Source: Apoda limacodes
Taxonomy: Eukaryota; Arthropoda; Insecta; Lepidoptera; Limacodidae
Reading direction: 5' to 3'
NCBI GenBank assembly: GCA_946406115.1
Contig: OX291554.1
Location: 14,953,092-15,017,091 of the forward strand
DNA: 64,000 nucleotides
Notes under the pieces: model-generated
The model's database searches: none
What the model saw: only the letters and a program-made list of their open reading frames with translations
What the model was told of the DNA's origin: nothing
Shown here: in pieces, positions 24,901 to 35,482 of the stretch
How positions within the stretch are numbered: the stretch's first letter is position 1
How the letters are laid out: the number at the start of each line of letters is the position of its first letter
Translations under genes and position numbers: made by a program

Positions 24901-27567
24901 CATTAATTTAAAGAAAACAGTGATTATGTGTGTTTAAATATTAGAATTTACAAAAAGGTTCTCCATTTCTGAGGAACCAGGGCATTTAGTTTATTAGCAA
25001 GTTAGTGATTTATATGTTCCTAGATCAACATCACACCGCATTTTACACAAAAGCTTAAAACTGCACCTTGTAGAAAGTCCAATTAAAACCTAAACAAGTC
25101 AGTAAGGTTTGCATTAAATAAATGATGCACGAAGAATTAACTCATGAGGAAATGGATTCTACAGTTTGAAGAGAGCAGTTCAACAACAAATAAACTTGAC
25201 ACAACAGCGGATAAACATCATATCATCACAATCAGACAAAAAAGTGAAAAGTGCACACCCACAAGGGAGAGTTTTTATGTTCGCGGAATGGGGGATAAGG
25301 GGTAGAAATAAAAAAAACCAAATAATTTTTCCTTTGCAATATATTCAACTGCAAGACAGATACATTTTTCAGATCTTTCAATTAATTTATTTATACCCTC
25401 ATAAAAAATGTTTTCTCTTTATCTTCAAAGTACGCCGAAAGTGCCTCCTTGACTTCATCATCGATGGTAAATTTTTTACCCCGTAGCTCTTTTTTCATTT
25501 TTCGGAACAAGTAATAATCACTCAGGGCCAGGTCTAGGCTGTAGGGTGGGTGATTCAAAATATCGAAGCCCACCTTATGCAGGGCAGCCAACGCAACGCG
25601 GCTCTTGTGGACGGGCGCGTTGTCGTGCAAAAGCAGCACACCTTTCGTCAATTTTCCCCGTCTTTTCTCTTTAATGGCTTTTTTTAGTCACTCTTATATT
25701 AGAGCGTAGTATTCTCCGATTATAGAAACACCTTTATCTTTATAATCGATCAATAATATTCCGTCCTAGTCCCAAAAATACCAGACATAAAAATGCCATG
25801 AGTTTAAACTTCTTGGAAGGTGCTGTGCCCTTTTTATGCCACTTCATGGAGTTTTGTTTCGACTCAGGTTCATGATGATGAACCCAAGTTTCGTCTCCAG
25901 TAACAATTGGACTCAACACACCATCCTTGCCTTCATTACAGAGGTCCAAAAATGCACGTGAACACTCTACGCGCTGTTGTATCTGCGGTGCCATTAACTT
26001 TTCACTCCCGATTATGTTGCTCGGTTGACGATAGCTCAAAGACTAATTGTCTAATAACAATGAAACCTTGTATTTATGCTAATTATGAGTTACTGAACAT
26101 GTTAGGATCCTAATGAGCCTAATCACAAACCCAACCCTCTCATTCTGGGAACTTAAAAACGCTCCCTTGTATATAATTACCAAATTCTATTAGGGAAGAA
26201 TTGGAAGGTATAGAAATGTTCCCTCAAAAATCGATATCCAACGCAGGTATAAGTAAATAACATAAGTTTGGCCTTTACACAATTCTGAATAAACCCCTAT
26301 TAATTTTTTTGTAACGATTCCTTAAATCAAAAGTTTAAGAGGTTCTCTGGTGTAATAATGCAACAGAAAACATAAGACACAAAATGGTAGCTACTAAAAA
26401 TTCAATAAGCCCTGATATAAAACTTAAACTTTGTTAGTTTTGCAAATACCAATACATGTACAAGATCAATTATAGCGGAGATAAACATATTTGGCAATAT
26501 ACCAAAATCCATACGCATCATAATGATTAACCTATAATTAAAATTATTTAATACCATATACTTCTACCATAGACTCCAGTTACTCAAATAACCATTTTTG
26601 AGTTCTTCAGGATGATAAAATGTGTCTTATTTCATCTTCTTGTAATTAAGAAAACCATTTCAATTTTAGAAATGGTAGGTTGGCTTCAAATACTTAATTG
26701 ATTATAATAATGTAACTCACTGAGTGCACGCAGTGATCACAACAGACATGACACGATGCGCAGTATGAATCATACACTCAATGTTTTCATTGAAGTGCGC
26801 AAGTAGGCCGTAGCTATGTAGCACGCTGAGTGAAGTTACTGTAGCATCCAACTCAAGTGGAGTGCATAACACGAAGTGAAAGCTACGTAGCGCATACTAT
26901 GAGAAGTGCAGACACTGTAGAGTTCAAACGCGATGCACAGGTCAATGATAACCTATAACATAGTTATCATTGGTATAAATGTAAAAAGTGACTTTTACTA
27001 CATACTTAGAAAAGGGAACTCACTTAAGTTTTAAGTTATAAAAACCAACTTTAACATCAAATAGCTTTAAATTTTTCATAAACATGGATAGGATATAACA
27101 AAATAATTATAATACCTGCGACGACGCCGACGTGAACAATCACGAGCGTAATGTCCACGGTCCCCACAATCATAGCATCGGTCATCGTAGGGCCTAGGTG
27201 GAGCACGAGAACGAGGCGGCGGACCACGGCCACCGAATCCACGGCTGCCATTAGACATCTCAACACGCGCGCGTCGCCCACATACTGTACGTCCATCTAA
27301 TCCCCGAACCTGTAACACATGAAACAAATAAATGTAGAATATTTAGCAATTCAATATTAAAGTCAGTAATAAATAAAGCAAACATCTTACAGCGTCTTCA
27401 GCATCTCGCGGATCTTCGAATTCCACAAAGGCGAAGCCGGGTGGGTTCCTTGCTACCCAAACATTTCGTAGCGGGCCGTAATAAGAGAAGGCGTCTTCTA
27501 GATCAGGTTTGTTAGCATTGCTTCCCAAATCGCCAACGTATACTTTGCAGTCGCTAGCCCGCGACAT
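21802..27567 (-). CDS. x16: SR splicing factor, x16/SRSF7-like (RRM, CCHC knuckle, RS domain)
   Basis: This is a three-exon gene on the minus strand: 27567-27391, 27309-27116 and 21955-21802. The exons total 525 nt and encode 174 residues. Residues 8-80 form one RRM with RNP2-like VYVGDL (9-14) and RNP1-like GFAFVEF (44-50). A Gly/Arg/Pro-rich hinge follows, then a zinc knuckle C104-x2-C107-x4-H112-x4-C117. The tail from about 118 is almost pure Arg/Ser and ends KDSKKSV. RRM plus knuckle plus RS is the layout of SRSF7 (9G8) and Drosophila x16; Rbp1/SRSF3 lacks the knuckle. Family members bind exonic enhancers in nuclear pre-mRNA and act in splice-site choice and mRNA export. The RS tail is shorter than in the mammalian protein. 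Introns are 81 nt and 5160 nt; all junctions are GT-AG. Orthology to x16 is inferred from architecture. Confidence 0.93.
25290..26045 (-). mobile_element. Broken mariner transposase, DD34D type, inside SR gene intron 2
   Basis: Two minus-strand frames (26039-25740 and 25651-25391) together cover the central and C-terminal transposase. The first acidic residue is in [17 protein letters not shown]. The second is in LLHDNAPVH, and 34 residues later comes the third in [10 protein letters not shown] trailing [12 protein letters not shown] segment follows after a stop. The DD34D spacing identifies mariner. The N-terminal DNA-binding part is absent upstream of about 26045, and stops and a frame change separate the pieces. 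Terminal inverted repeats were not identified. It lies on the same strand as the host gene. Confidence 0.88.
26721..26914 (-). other. Candidate poison cassette exon in SR gene intron 2
   Basis: On the minus strand the motif TTTGAACTCTACAG at 26915 could be an acceptor and CACTCA|GTGAGTTA at 26720 a strong donor, giving a 194-nt exon. Joined to exon 2 (phase 2) it stays open for 26 codons and then meets an in-frame TAA, so inclusion would end the protein before the RS domain. The patch is visibly less AT-rich than the rest of the intron and is rich in CTTCACT and CTAC-type motifs. SR genes are known to limit their own expression through such exons. That this is one is inference; the pyrimidine tract is weak. 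Confidence 0.35.
27116..27309 (-). CDS. x16: SR gene exon 2: end of RRM, hinge and zinc knuckle
   Basis: The acceptor is GTGTTACAG|GTTCGG and the donor CGTCGCAG|GTATTA. It is 194 nt long, starting in phase 0 and ending with two bases of codon 124. It encodes [17 protein letters not shown] (RRM end), a Gly/Pro/Arg hinge and the [14 protein letters not shown] knuckle, followed by SRRRRR. Confidence 0.93.
27391..27567 (-). CDS. x16: SR gene exon 1: start and most of the RRM
   Basis: The ATG at 27567-27565 begins [15 protein letters not shown], a conserved SRSF3/7-type start. An open frame extends upstream of this ATG, but this start matches the family. The exon is 59 codons with donor GACGCT|GTAAGA in phase 0. 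Confidence 0.93.
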
Positions 27568-28829
27568 TTTACCTTCGATATACAACGATTTCACATAAAC
27601 AAAATGAAGGTTCTGTTCTGTGATAATAACCAAACTAAATCCAATCTTTCTACTTGTATATATTGTCTATGATCATCATATCAACCATAGACTTCGAGCG
27701 AGTTCTGTCCACAAATTATAGTAATCTTAATCTTGTTATTTAATGGCTATTGTACATTCAGTCAGCTCGGACGAATTTAACATGACACCCGCGGCTTGCG
27801 GACTTCCACATACGTCTTTTCTATTTTTTGACGTTTGAAGTTACAATCGAAAAATCGTGCCAGGACCGCTATAAAGAAAGCGTTTTCGAAACAATCGTAG
27901 TAGGTTTATTTTTCATGTATCGAAAACGCTGTATCGCAGGTGTGTCGGCTGGAAAACTGTACATTATCTGTGCTAATTATCGAAAATCACTCCTGTTTTT
28001 GTTTTTTGTTAATACTATGTAATGTGGTGTTTCTTTTTTTATTAAAGTCTTATATGCTATTATTACTTTTATTTTCATTCAACTTACTCATCCTTCGTTT
28101 CAAAATAAAGAATATAGGTATTTATTGTCTTGAATATTAAAATGTTTTAAGTAGGTACCTAATTTATCTTAATTATATTGTTGTAAGAATATTAGGACAT
28201 ACTACTTACGTAAAAACCATCTAGCTTTCTAGGATCTTAAATAACACCATTATATTTAATTACAAAATGTTGCTAATGATGTGAAAATAGGACAATAATT
28301 AAATATACGATATACCTAATCAATATCTTTATTTAGGTAGGTATTTTTCTTCATATTAGAGACAAAAAGATACCGTTAATACACATATTAAATACAAACA
28401 CACTTTTAAATACCTAATTAACAAAACACTGAAAATCTTAAAAAGTATAATAAATATCATTAATAGATTTCCAGCCGCCATTTGCAATCGCCAAGCTTAT
28501 CCGCAGGATTTCGATCGATAGCAAGTGACGTCAAAATTTTTACGTTCATACATTTTGTTCGATTCCATTCTTTTTTTCGTAGCGCTAACTTTGAGAAGTC
28601 TAACCACCCTCGTTTCCTCACAAAAAGCCAGTGGCGTGAATAATCAATGTACTTCAGAAATCAAGAAAAAGACTATTTTTCTTTTTTTAACACTTAAAGT
28701 ATAAAGTATATTTAATTAATTTTATATGTACTTTATAATTTATTATATGTATGACGAGATTACAATTTTTTTTATAAGTTGGATCAATAAAGATATCCGA
28801 CGAAGAACCACAGTCACTGTATATAGCCT
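27568..28829. other. SR gene upstream region
   Basis: This holds the 5' UTR and promoter of the minus-strand SR gene, but no precise start site can be read. A TGACGTCA palindrome (CRE/ATF type) lies at about 28526, nearly 1 kb upstream. No divergent plus-strand gene is recognised. Confidence 0.35.
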
Positions 28830-29015
28830 ATAGAATAAATATAAGCTGAGGTGGCAATTGCCAGGTCACATTTGTCACAGATATGATTGCCGTTGGGGCA
28901 GACCAGACGAGTTTTAAAGTAAAGACCGAGAATCGATTGGGCCATCCTTCTACCAGTTGGACAGATGACCTGAAAAATGTAGTCGAAAGCGGCTTTTAAA
29001 ATCGTTACGTTATTG
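28830..29015 (+). mobile_element. LINE C-terminal fragment (RTE-like reverse transcriptase tail)
   Basis: Plus-strand translation, with one frame change, gives 'LPGHICHRYDCRWG' and then 'GHPSTSWTDDLKNVVESG'. These match the 'WAGHICR..D.RWG' and 'GRPSTRWTDDL' tail typical of moth RTE-type LINE polyproteins. It is short and frameshifted. The minus-strand frame over it with several cysteines is a shadow. Confidence 0.7.
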
Positions 29016-29180
29016 CAAGATATCAAGGTCAAATCTGAATTTATTCATATTATATACATTATTATCAAAAAATATGTTTTTTTAAGTTTTAAAGCACAAA
29101 TTTGTGTTTTCCACATAACCATAAATTGTGATGATGGGAATCGATAGAGTTTATCGTCTGCAGCAACGTTTGTATTGAGC

Positions 29181-29704
29181 ACTTTTGTCTGAGACCGCTT
29201 CCCGGACCACTAGGGAGGTTCAAAATTTTTTTCAATAGCAGGTGTGTCTTAATGACTCACGATTTTTGACGAGTATCGATAGAGCACGTTGCCAGGAGCA
29301 ACAATGAACCATTTCTTTCTGTGTTCATTCTCTTAGTTGCTATGAATAGAAAACTAAATGAAAAATTAAACTTTAGGGTTCCGTAGCGGCGCAACGGGGG
29401 ACACCAGAAAAAAGTGTCTGCTATAAACATTGCTCGGAGAGACGCCTTTTATCGACCAATATTACAAAAATAGGTTGTTATGGTGACACCATACATTTTC
29501 ACGAAAAATTTTCTGTTCTAGAACCAAATCTCTAAGAAATGCGAAGCAGTTTACCAAAGGAGGCGCAGACTAAGCCTAACCTAACTTTTGTCTGTGACCC
29601 CTCTCCGGACCGCTGGGAGGTTTAAAAAATGTTTTCAACAGGGAGTGTGTCCATGACGGACTATTTTTTTGACGGGTATCGATAGAGCAGATTGTCAGAA
29701 GCAA
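29181..29704. repeat. Duplicated ~120-bp module, copies 403 bp apart
   Basis: The module 'acttttgtctg.gacc.c', 'ccggacc.ct.ggaggtt', 'tatcgatagagca' and 'agcaac' occurs at about 29181-29302 and 29584-29704. A third partial piece ('atcgatagagtttatcg...gcaacg') lies just before the first, near 29139. It is either a long-period tandem duplication or two insertions of one repeat. The rest of 29303-29583 includes a 'gggttccgta' repeat piece. Confidence 0.65.
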
Positions 29705-30259
29705 CGTTGGTTCGCGCTGAGGAACAGAGACTTAGAAAAATTTGTTTAGGTTTTGTGAACTGCTTCGCATTTCTGAATGATTTCGTTCTATGGTCTAAAT
29801 CAGTAGTTCTCAAAGTTGTACGGGGGAGGCCTAGGGTTCCACCGGAGACTTGATGGGGGTCTACCTTGGCGTTACAAAAAAATGAGGGGTTCACAATTCG
29901 TAAGCCTTTTTGATTGGCCAACTCTACTCACAGCACAATCAATTAATTAATTAACTAATCAATTCTCAAAATATAGATTCGATACGTGTGCGCATAGAAG
30001 CCTTTAGTTTGATTACCTTGTTATGGGTAAACACCATACAAAAATTCATACAAAATTAATTTACCATCATCTTCGAAGTTTTTAGTGTCACTAGTATTTT
30101 CTGAGCCATATGATACCAAATGTTGCTTCGTTTAGGCCTATTTGGTGCTATTTTAAATGACTAAACCTAACACATAACTAAACCCAACTAGTTGGTACCG
30201 CCACCAAAGCACTTATCAATCAACTATGACATTATTTATTAATTAATTTAAGCGCACAT

Positions 30260-30350
30260 ATATTTCGTTCGCAGGTTCAATTCCTGTCTCGAGGTTAATC
30301 TTTTGACTGCATCTTTGCTATGAAAGTATTTATTTATATTGATGCTTCCG
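30260..30350 (+). mobile_element. tRNA-derived SINE fragment
   Basis: A B-box-like 'gcaggttcaattcctg' is followed by 'tttgctatgaaagtattt' and 'tatttatattgatg'. The element at 39011-39120 has the same order: B-box, 'tttgctatgaaaatattt', 'tttatattgatgatg'. This supports a shared SINE family. The A-box half is not preserved here. Confidence 0.5.
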
Positions 30351-30354
30351 ACGA

Positions 30355-30475
30355 ATTAAGACCAAAACGCAAAAGGACAAATATACGCATATGGACTAAT
30401 TCGCTTTATGACACATTCGCATTTGGACCAACTCATATTTGGATCATTTCGCAAAAGGACCAATATGTTTGATAA
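30355..30475. repeat. Degenerate short tandem repeat
   Basis: Variants of 'ttcgcatttggaccaa' recur about five to six times ('acgcaaaaggacaaat', 'acgcatatggactaat', 'ttcgcatttggaccaa', 'ttcgcaaaaggaccaa'). No coding role is seen. Confidence 0.55.
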
Positions 30476-31080
30476 CTTACTCTGATAGGACAGAGTGGTG
30501 CAGGGTTCAACTAGGCCCTCAACCCGCTTAGCCCTCGAGCTAAAACAGTGGGCAATATTATAATAACTATTTAAAAAGTATAAGCTTCTGATACTTTTGG
30601 TAGGAAATCAACTACTTTCAAGCTAATCTCATTCATATATTATTGTATTATATTGTATTAATAATATATTTTAATGTGTATTATATAACTTTGTAAGTTT
30701 CTTGTATTATATTTTTAGATTTAGATTATTCCTTTTTTAATTTTTTTTTGGGAATTATTGTTATAAATAGTTAAATAAGCTATTTTATGCACCACCTACT
30801 TTTTTGTTACTTTTCATTTTAAGATAGGGTGACTGGTAGATAATGCCACTAGGCATTAAGTCCGCCCATTGTACCATTTTTGTGCAATAAAGTTTTTAAA
30901 ATAAATAATTCCTAGAAATATTTGACCTCTTAACAAATATGAATAAAAGTACAAAATATACTTAACATTAGTTTATTTTTCTTATAAATTAAATGCTCTA
31001 AGTATTTTAGAATTAAAATTAACTTCCCAAAGTTTCTTAAATATAAACTGCCAGTGATAAATAAAATAAAAAAATAATAT
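30476..31080. other. Gene-free AT-rich region
   Basis: Nothing recognisable beyond AT-rich sequence with TATTGTATTA repeats near 30640-30660. Confidence 0.45.
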
Positions 31081-31352
31081 AATAAAGATCTCGATGAGAT
31101 CTATCACTTCTGTAAAGAAACTACTAGTCTACGATTAATATTTTACGAGATATTTATAACCACTTCAAGTTTGACCGCTGTGATCTGAAATAAAGATCTT
31201 GATGAGATCTATCACTACTGTCAAGAAACTACTAGTCTACGATCAATGTTTTACGAAATATAACCTTTTCTAGTTTAACAGCTGTCATCCGAAATAAAGA
31301 TCTTGATGAGGTCTATCACTTCTGTAAAGTAACTACTAGTCTACGATCAATA
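31081..31352. repeat. 104-bp tandem repeat array, left part
   Basis: Copies start at 31081, 31189 and 31293, each 'aataaagatct(c/t)gatgag', '(g)tctatcact.ctgt', 'aactactagtctacgat', then '..agtttgac.gctgt.at'. The third copy is broken at 31352 by an inserted inverted-repeat element and resumes at 32100. Confidence 0.85.
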
Positions 31353-32099
31353 TACACCGTTAAATTTTAATCATTTTAATGGCGTGGACTGGTTATCAGG
31401 TGCATGAAACACTATCAACTTGTAAAGATAAAAATAAAAAAAATAACATTTTTTTTAAAACTCAAATCAATTCTTGCTTGAGTGACAAAATGACGCGAAC
31501 CATTAGTAGGTAGGTAAATATATTATATAATGACTCATTTTACCAATGAAGAGTAGCGATAAATTAACCAAGCTAGACTAATTACCGCCCCTACATCTTA
31601 TTTGATTGGCAATTCGCAAGGCGTGTGCCCCCCGGTCAAAACATATCAAAAAAATCAGTTTTCTCTAAGACGTTACCGGTGCGGTGCGTGCATCGCTGTT
31701 TACGATCCTTGTCGCGCGAAAGTATGGCGTCTCGAAATTCCGCGTACTCTTACATGGAGTACCTTGATATGGTGCAATTTGGTCCCGGGATCTAGGTTCA
31801 AAGCATTTACGACGGTCCTAAGCCCGTAAAAGTATGAAGGAAAATGTGCAATCATTGAATTTCTTCAAACGAACAAATTGACACCAGCTGAGCGAGTCAA
31901 TGACCTGTACGACGTAGGTATACGTAGGTAACTAACTCGTGGCGCTGCTACTGTTTTCACGCACTTTGCGGATTTTACAGTATCACTTCCTATTTTTTTT
32001 ATTTTAAGAGATATAACCCATATTAAGTTTTTGATGAATAGTACTTTGTAAAGTGAACCACCCATCACGGCATTAAAACGATTAAAATTTAACGGTGTA
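31353..32099. mobile_element. 747-bp inverted-repeat DNA element inside the 104-bp array
   Basis: The left end 'tacaccgttaaattttaatc' plus 'attttaatggcgtg' is repeated in inverted form at the right end ('cacggcattaaaacg', 'attaaaatttaacggtgta'), about 36 bp with two or three mismatches. Flanking TA at 31351-31352 and 32100-32101 fits a TA target duplication. An internal plus-strand stretch near 31842-31910 could read YEGKCAIIEF, then TNKLTPAERVNDLYDV, faintly like the N-terminal helix-turn-helix of Tc1/mariner transposases. The rest has no coding sense, so it would be an internally deleted non-autonomous copy. The superfamily is inferred. Confidence 0.75.
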
Positions 32100-32404
32100 T
32101 AACGAGATATAGCCCTTCCTAATTTGACATCTGTCATCCGAAATAAAAATTTTGACGTGATCTATTATTTCTGTAATGAAACTGCTAGTCTAAGATCAAT
32201 AGTTACGGAGATAGGACCCTTTCTAGTTTGACAGCTGTCATCCGAAATAAGGGTTTTAATGAGGTATGTCACTACTGTCAAGAAACTAATAGTCTACGAT
32301 CAATATTTTACGAGATATAGCTTCTTTTAGTTTGACTGCTGTCATCCGGAATAAAGATCTTGATGATCTTATCACTCATCACTATCTCTTATGTAAAGAA
32401 ACTA
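32100..32404. repeat. 104-bp tandem repeat array, right part
   Basis: The second half of the broken copy is followed by copies starting at 32142, 32246 and 32350. Removing the 747-bp insert restores a spacing of about 100 bp between the third and fourth copies. The array ends in a CT microsatellite at about 32405-32430. Confidence 0.85.
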
Positions 32405-32430
32405 CCTCTCTTTCTCTCTCTCTCTCTCTA

Positions 32431-33185
32431 AAAAATAAATAATAGTATAATATATTATATAGGTGGGGAAAGCATTGGGAAGAGGCAGCGTTACTCTTCT
32501 ATGAAGCTTGATTACACTAACCATATTTTTTTTTATACCAAGTTATATCGTTTCTTAAGGAGTAAACTCCAAAAAGTAGGAGTACATCTAAACTGAATCG
32601 CTATGAGAGGTTGTGTGGCCTTGCCCCTGGAAACAGGATTAGAGCTCATTAGTGCAGTCGCGTATTTACGATTTTCAGAACATACAAATGGCTAGGTGCT
32701 CAAGAGAGAGAGAGATTTAAGGAGAGTGGGTTTAGAGGCAAGTAAAATAAAGACGCTATTCAAGGTCAAGGAAAGTTATAATGTATACATGTTCAAGGTA
32801 ATATTAACAATATTTAATGGTAAGCAGTAAAACCTAATCATTTAAGGTGATTCGTAACCCTTAATATATCGAAATTTAAGTATCTTTTTACAATATAAGA
32901 AACTACCTATCTATACAGAAAGACAGCAAATTGTAAGCCTGCCTACACATATTTCTGCATAGAAGGTTAGAAAAATATATATTAGAACAGAAAGTACATT
33001 CAAATTCTTCGGCTTAAAGCCCGATCAATGATGTCTTCCACAACGTCCACATCCAGTAGGTATCCGCCACCAGAGTAGGTTAGCGCAGACGAGACAGACT
33101 TTTATGAAACCTATGGACGTGTGGTGTGTGATGTTAGGCCAGGGCCTTGGTGAGCAGGCACGATGCTATGATGCACGGTGCTGAT
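32431..33185. other. Gene-free region
   Basis: No exon or known repeat recognised. Base composition rises toward the GC-rich tandem repeat at 33186. Confidence 0.45.
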
Positions 33186-33275
33186 GCTCGGCCCGAAGAA
33201 TCGTTGAGCAGAGTTGCTCAGGCCCAGGATGCTCGCCCCGGAGAATCACTGAGCAATGTTGCTCAGGCCGAGGAT
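33186..33275 (+). repeat. 45-bp GC-rich tandem repeat, open in frame as 15 residues
   Basis: Two 45-bp units encode, in the plus-strand frame from 33147, ARPEESLSRVAQAQD and ARPGESLSNVAQAED. The frame continues 'EYRELPDSSSARTSIER' to a stop at 33332. The differences between units include conservative replacements. No protein family was recognised, and it may be a remnant of a mobile element's coding sequence. Confidence 0.45.
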
Positions 33276-33332
33276 CTGGAGTATAGAGAACTCCCGGATT
33301 CCTCTTCCGCGCGGACGTCGATCGAAAGATGA

Positions 33333-34154
33333 CGAGCAACGGCCACCAGAGCAATTGAGGAGAACAACCTTCTCAACGTCAGTAGGTACGGCACAGACCC
33401 GTAGGACCGTTGTGAGTACTGAAAAGATTTACAAGAATTACTTACGTGAGTTTTACTAATACTCAACTAGGGCATGAATATCGGAATCTTGGAATATCGA
33501 AATAGTTCCGATACTGAGTAGTCCAATCTCGTAGTATCGGAATAAGTCAAAGTTCTGTTTAAATTTTAAAATAAGACGTAAACGGTGCCAGCCGGTACTC
33601 CGTTGTGCGGGCGATTTGGTGTTGTCGTACTCCCTTCTTATTGAGCTGCTAAATAGTTAAAGAATGTTATTAAAGCTTTCGTACTTTCTTCCACCAAAGT
33701 CCTACAAACCGTCATACAGCACCCAGTACATAATCCACGAACAGGCACGTTGCTTAAAAAAAATCTTAAGGGGGGCCCGAATCCTGGAAATCATCACCGC
33801 CGCCGACACTTAACATTAAGGGGCACCAGCACCCTCAGGCACCGTAGAGTCGGCGCTACTGCTAACGAAGGGTTAATCATGTAAAAATGTAAATAAAAGA
33901 CGAAATTTTGTGGTATGTCCAATGAAAGTTACCAGAACAGCATATGCACAAAAATTCTTTTCCTTTAATGGACCTTGGTTATACAACATGGTAAATAAAA
34001 CTAATCCTATATATCATTTGCCCACGACTGAGTGTTAAATAGTAGTTAAAGCTACGATGAAACAGAGAGGTTATTTTTTATTGTAAATAAATTACATGCT
34101 ACTATATAATAATAATTCCATAAATAAACGGAGCAATGTCTCAAATTCAAGAGA
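33333..34154. other. Gene-free region
   Basis: A moderately GC-rich stretch at about 33570-33870 has no recognisable product and no clear LTR ends. 'tcggaatcttggaatatcg' near 33480 has internal repeats of 'atatcggaat' type. Confidence 0.4.
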
Positions 34155-34155
34155 T

Positions 34156-34217
<62 letters not shown>

Positions 34218-34283
34218 ACACACACACACATACATACACACACACACACACACACGCACACGCACACACACACACACACACAC
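34155..34283. repeat. (CA)n microsatellite
   Basis: About 129 bp of nearly pure CA/TG repeat, with rare aaac, atac and acgc interruptions. All frames across it are artefacts. A second short (AC)n lies near 34725-34746. Confidence 0.97.
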
Positions 34284-35049
34284 GGCAATAAATTTGATGC
34301 GCAATATTTATTCACACATAGGTACCTTATTTAAAAGAAAAACAGTATTGATTGAAAGTGACACTACACTTGTACAAAACTATAAAATAAAAAAAGTTGG
34401 TTCGGCAGCAAGTACCGTGCATGCAACTTCTCTTGAGAAAAAAAAATATGTCATATTGGATCCGCCATTTTGAATTTTAAAAAATTGATAAAAAAATTCG
34501 AAATCAGCACGTATCCCTTTACGATACATAAAATTATAGATAAAATTTATGTTGCATGCATAAAAAAGCCAGTTTTTTAGGGATAAAAACGAACCGCTGG
34601 ACCGATTTATTTCAGACTCCTTTCAGATCTGTCATGACGTGGCGTATCGATTGATATGTCATCAGAGCGATTCGGTCCAGTAGTTACTGAGGAATCGAAA
34701 GCCAAAATATGTCTACATACATACGTACACACACACACACACACAGACATCACTCTAAAAATGATTGCAAATGATTCTCCAAGTCTTGAAACGTAAAGAA
34801 AACACAAAATTTTCGATTTTGATTTTCGGACCTATTCCAATAACTTCTTAAGAGAAGTTAAAAATTAGTGCTTCTTAGTGTTACGTATTCTAACTAACAT
34901 AAATAATTTTGCAGAAAAATATGACTTCTTCAGACAGTTATGCGTTGATTTTGTTCACACCAACTAATGTGAACATAATACAAATACTATGTTTTTAATC
35001 ATTATTCAATGAGACTGGCACTTAAGACTGACATTTAATCTACGAGTCT
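34284..35049. other. Gene-free region
   Basis: The segment at 34590-34710 ('aaccgctggaccgattta...attcggtccagtag') has short matching inverted pieces and probably belongs to a dispersed repeat. No exons seen. Confidence 0.4.
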
Positions 35050-35482
35050 GAATCTAATATTGCTCTAATTTTATTATCGCGCGCACGCTCATGCTCCTCA
35101 ACTCACTCATCTCCCAAGATGTGGACCTATTTGCAGACAGGTTGCCACAAATCATTGCCGCAGCACGCCTCCACTTGTCCAAAAATAATTAATAATTCGA
35201 ATATTGCCTGTCCCTTGATTTTATCTTAATTTTTTCTTATCAAATGTAAAAAACTTTCTAAATTTATAAGTTACCATGCAGTTAGTTACTAGTGCCTATT
35301 TTCTTTTTTGTTGTTTTATATGTTTCCTACAATATGTTTTTCTTGTGTTTCCATGTAAATTTTGTTTAGTAAGTTAGTATGTATAGTTAAGTAATGATAC
35401 TTGATTATAGACGCGTCGGGTTTTCCTGTCAGTCTGTAATAATGTAATGTAATAAATAAATAAATAAATAAATAAATAAATA
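35050..35482 (+). mobile_element. Possible LINE 3' end with AAAT-type tail
   Basis: A plus-strand frame ends LFADRLPQIIAAARLHLSKNN and stop near 35192. It is followed by about 250 bp of AT-rich sequence and a (TAAA)n tail at about 35450-35482. A short C-terminus, 3' UTR and microsatellite-like tail fit a truncated LINE. The reading frame is too short to name a clade. Confidence 0.4.

Noticed and set aside
28814..29032. Minus-strand frame with several Cys and His residues resembling a RING-like or SIAH-like fragment.
   Set aside because: The plus strand of the same stretch encodes the 'RWG...STSWTDDL' tail of a LINE polyprotein, so the cysteine pattern is an antisense shadow.
34052..34473. 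Cys-Val or Thr-His repeat proteins.
   Set aside because: Pure translation of a CA/TG microsatellite.
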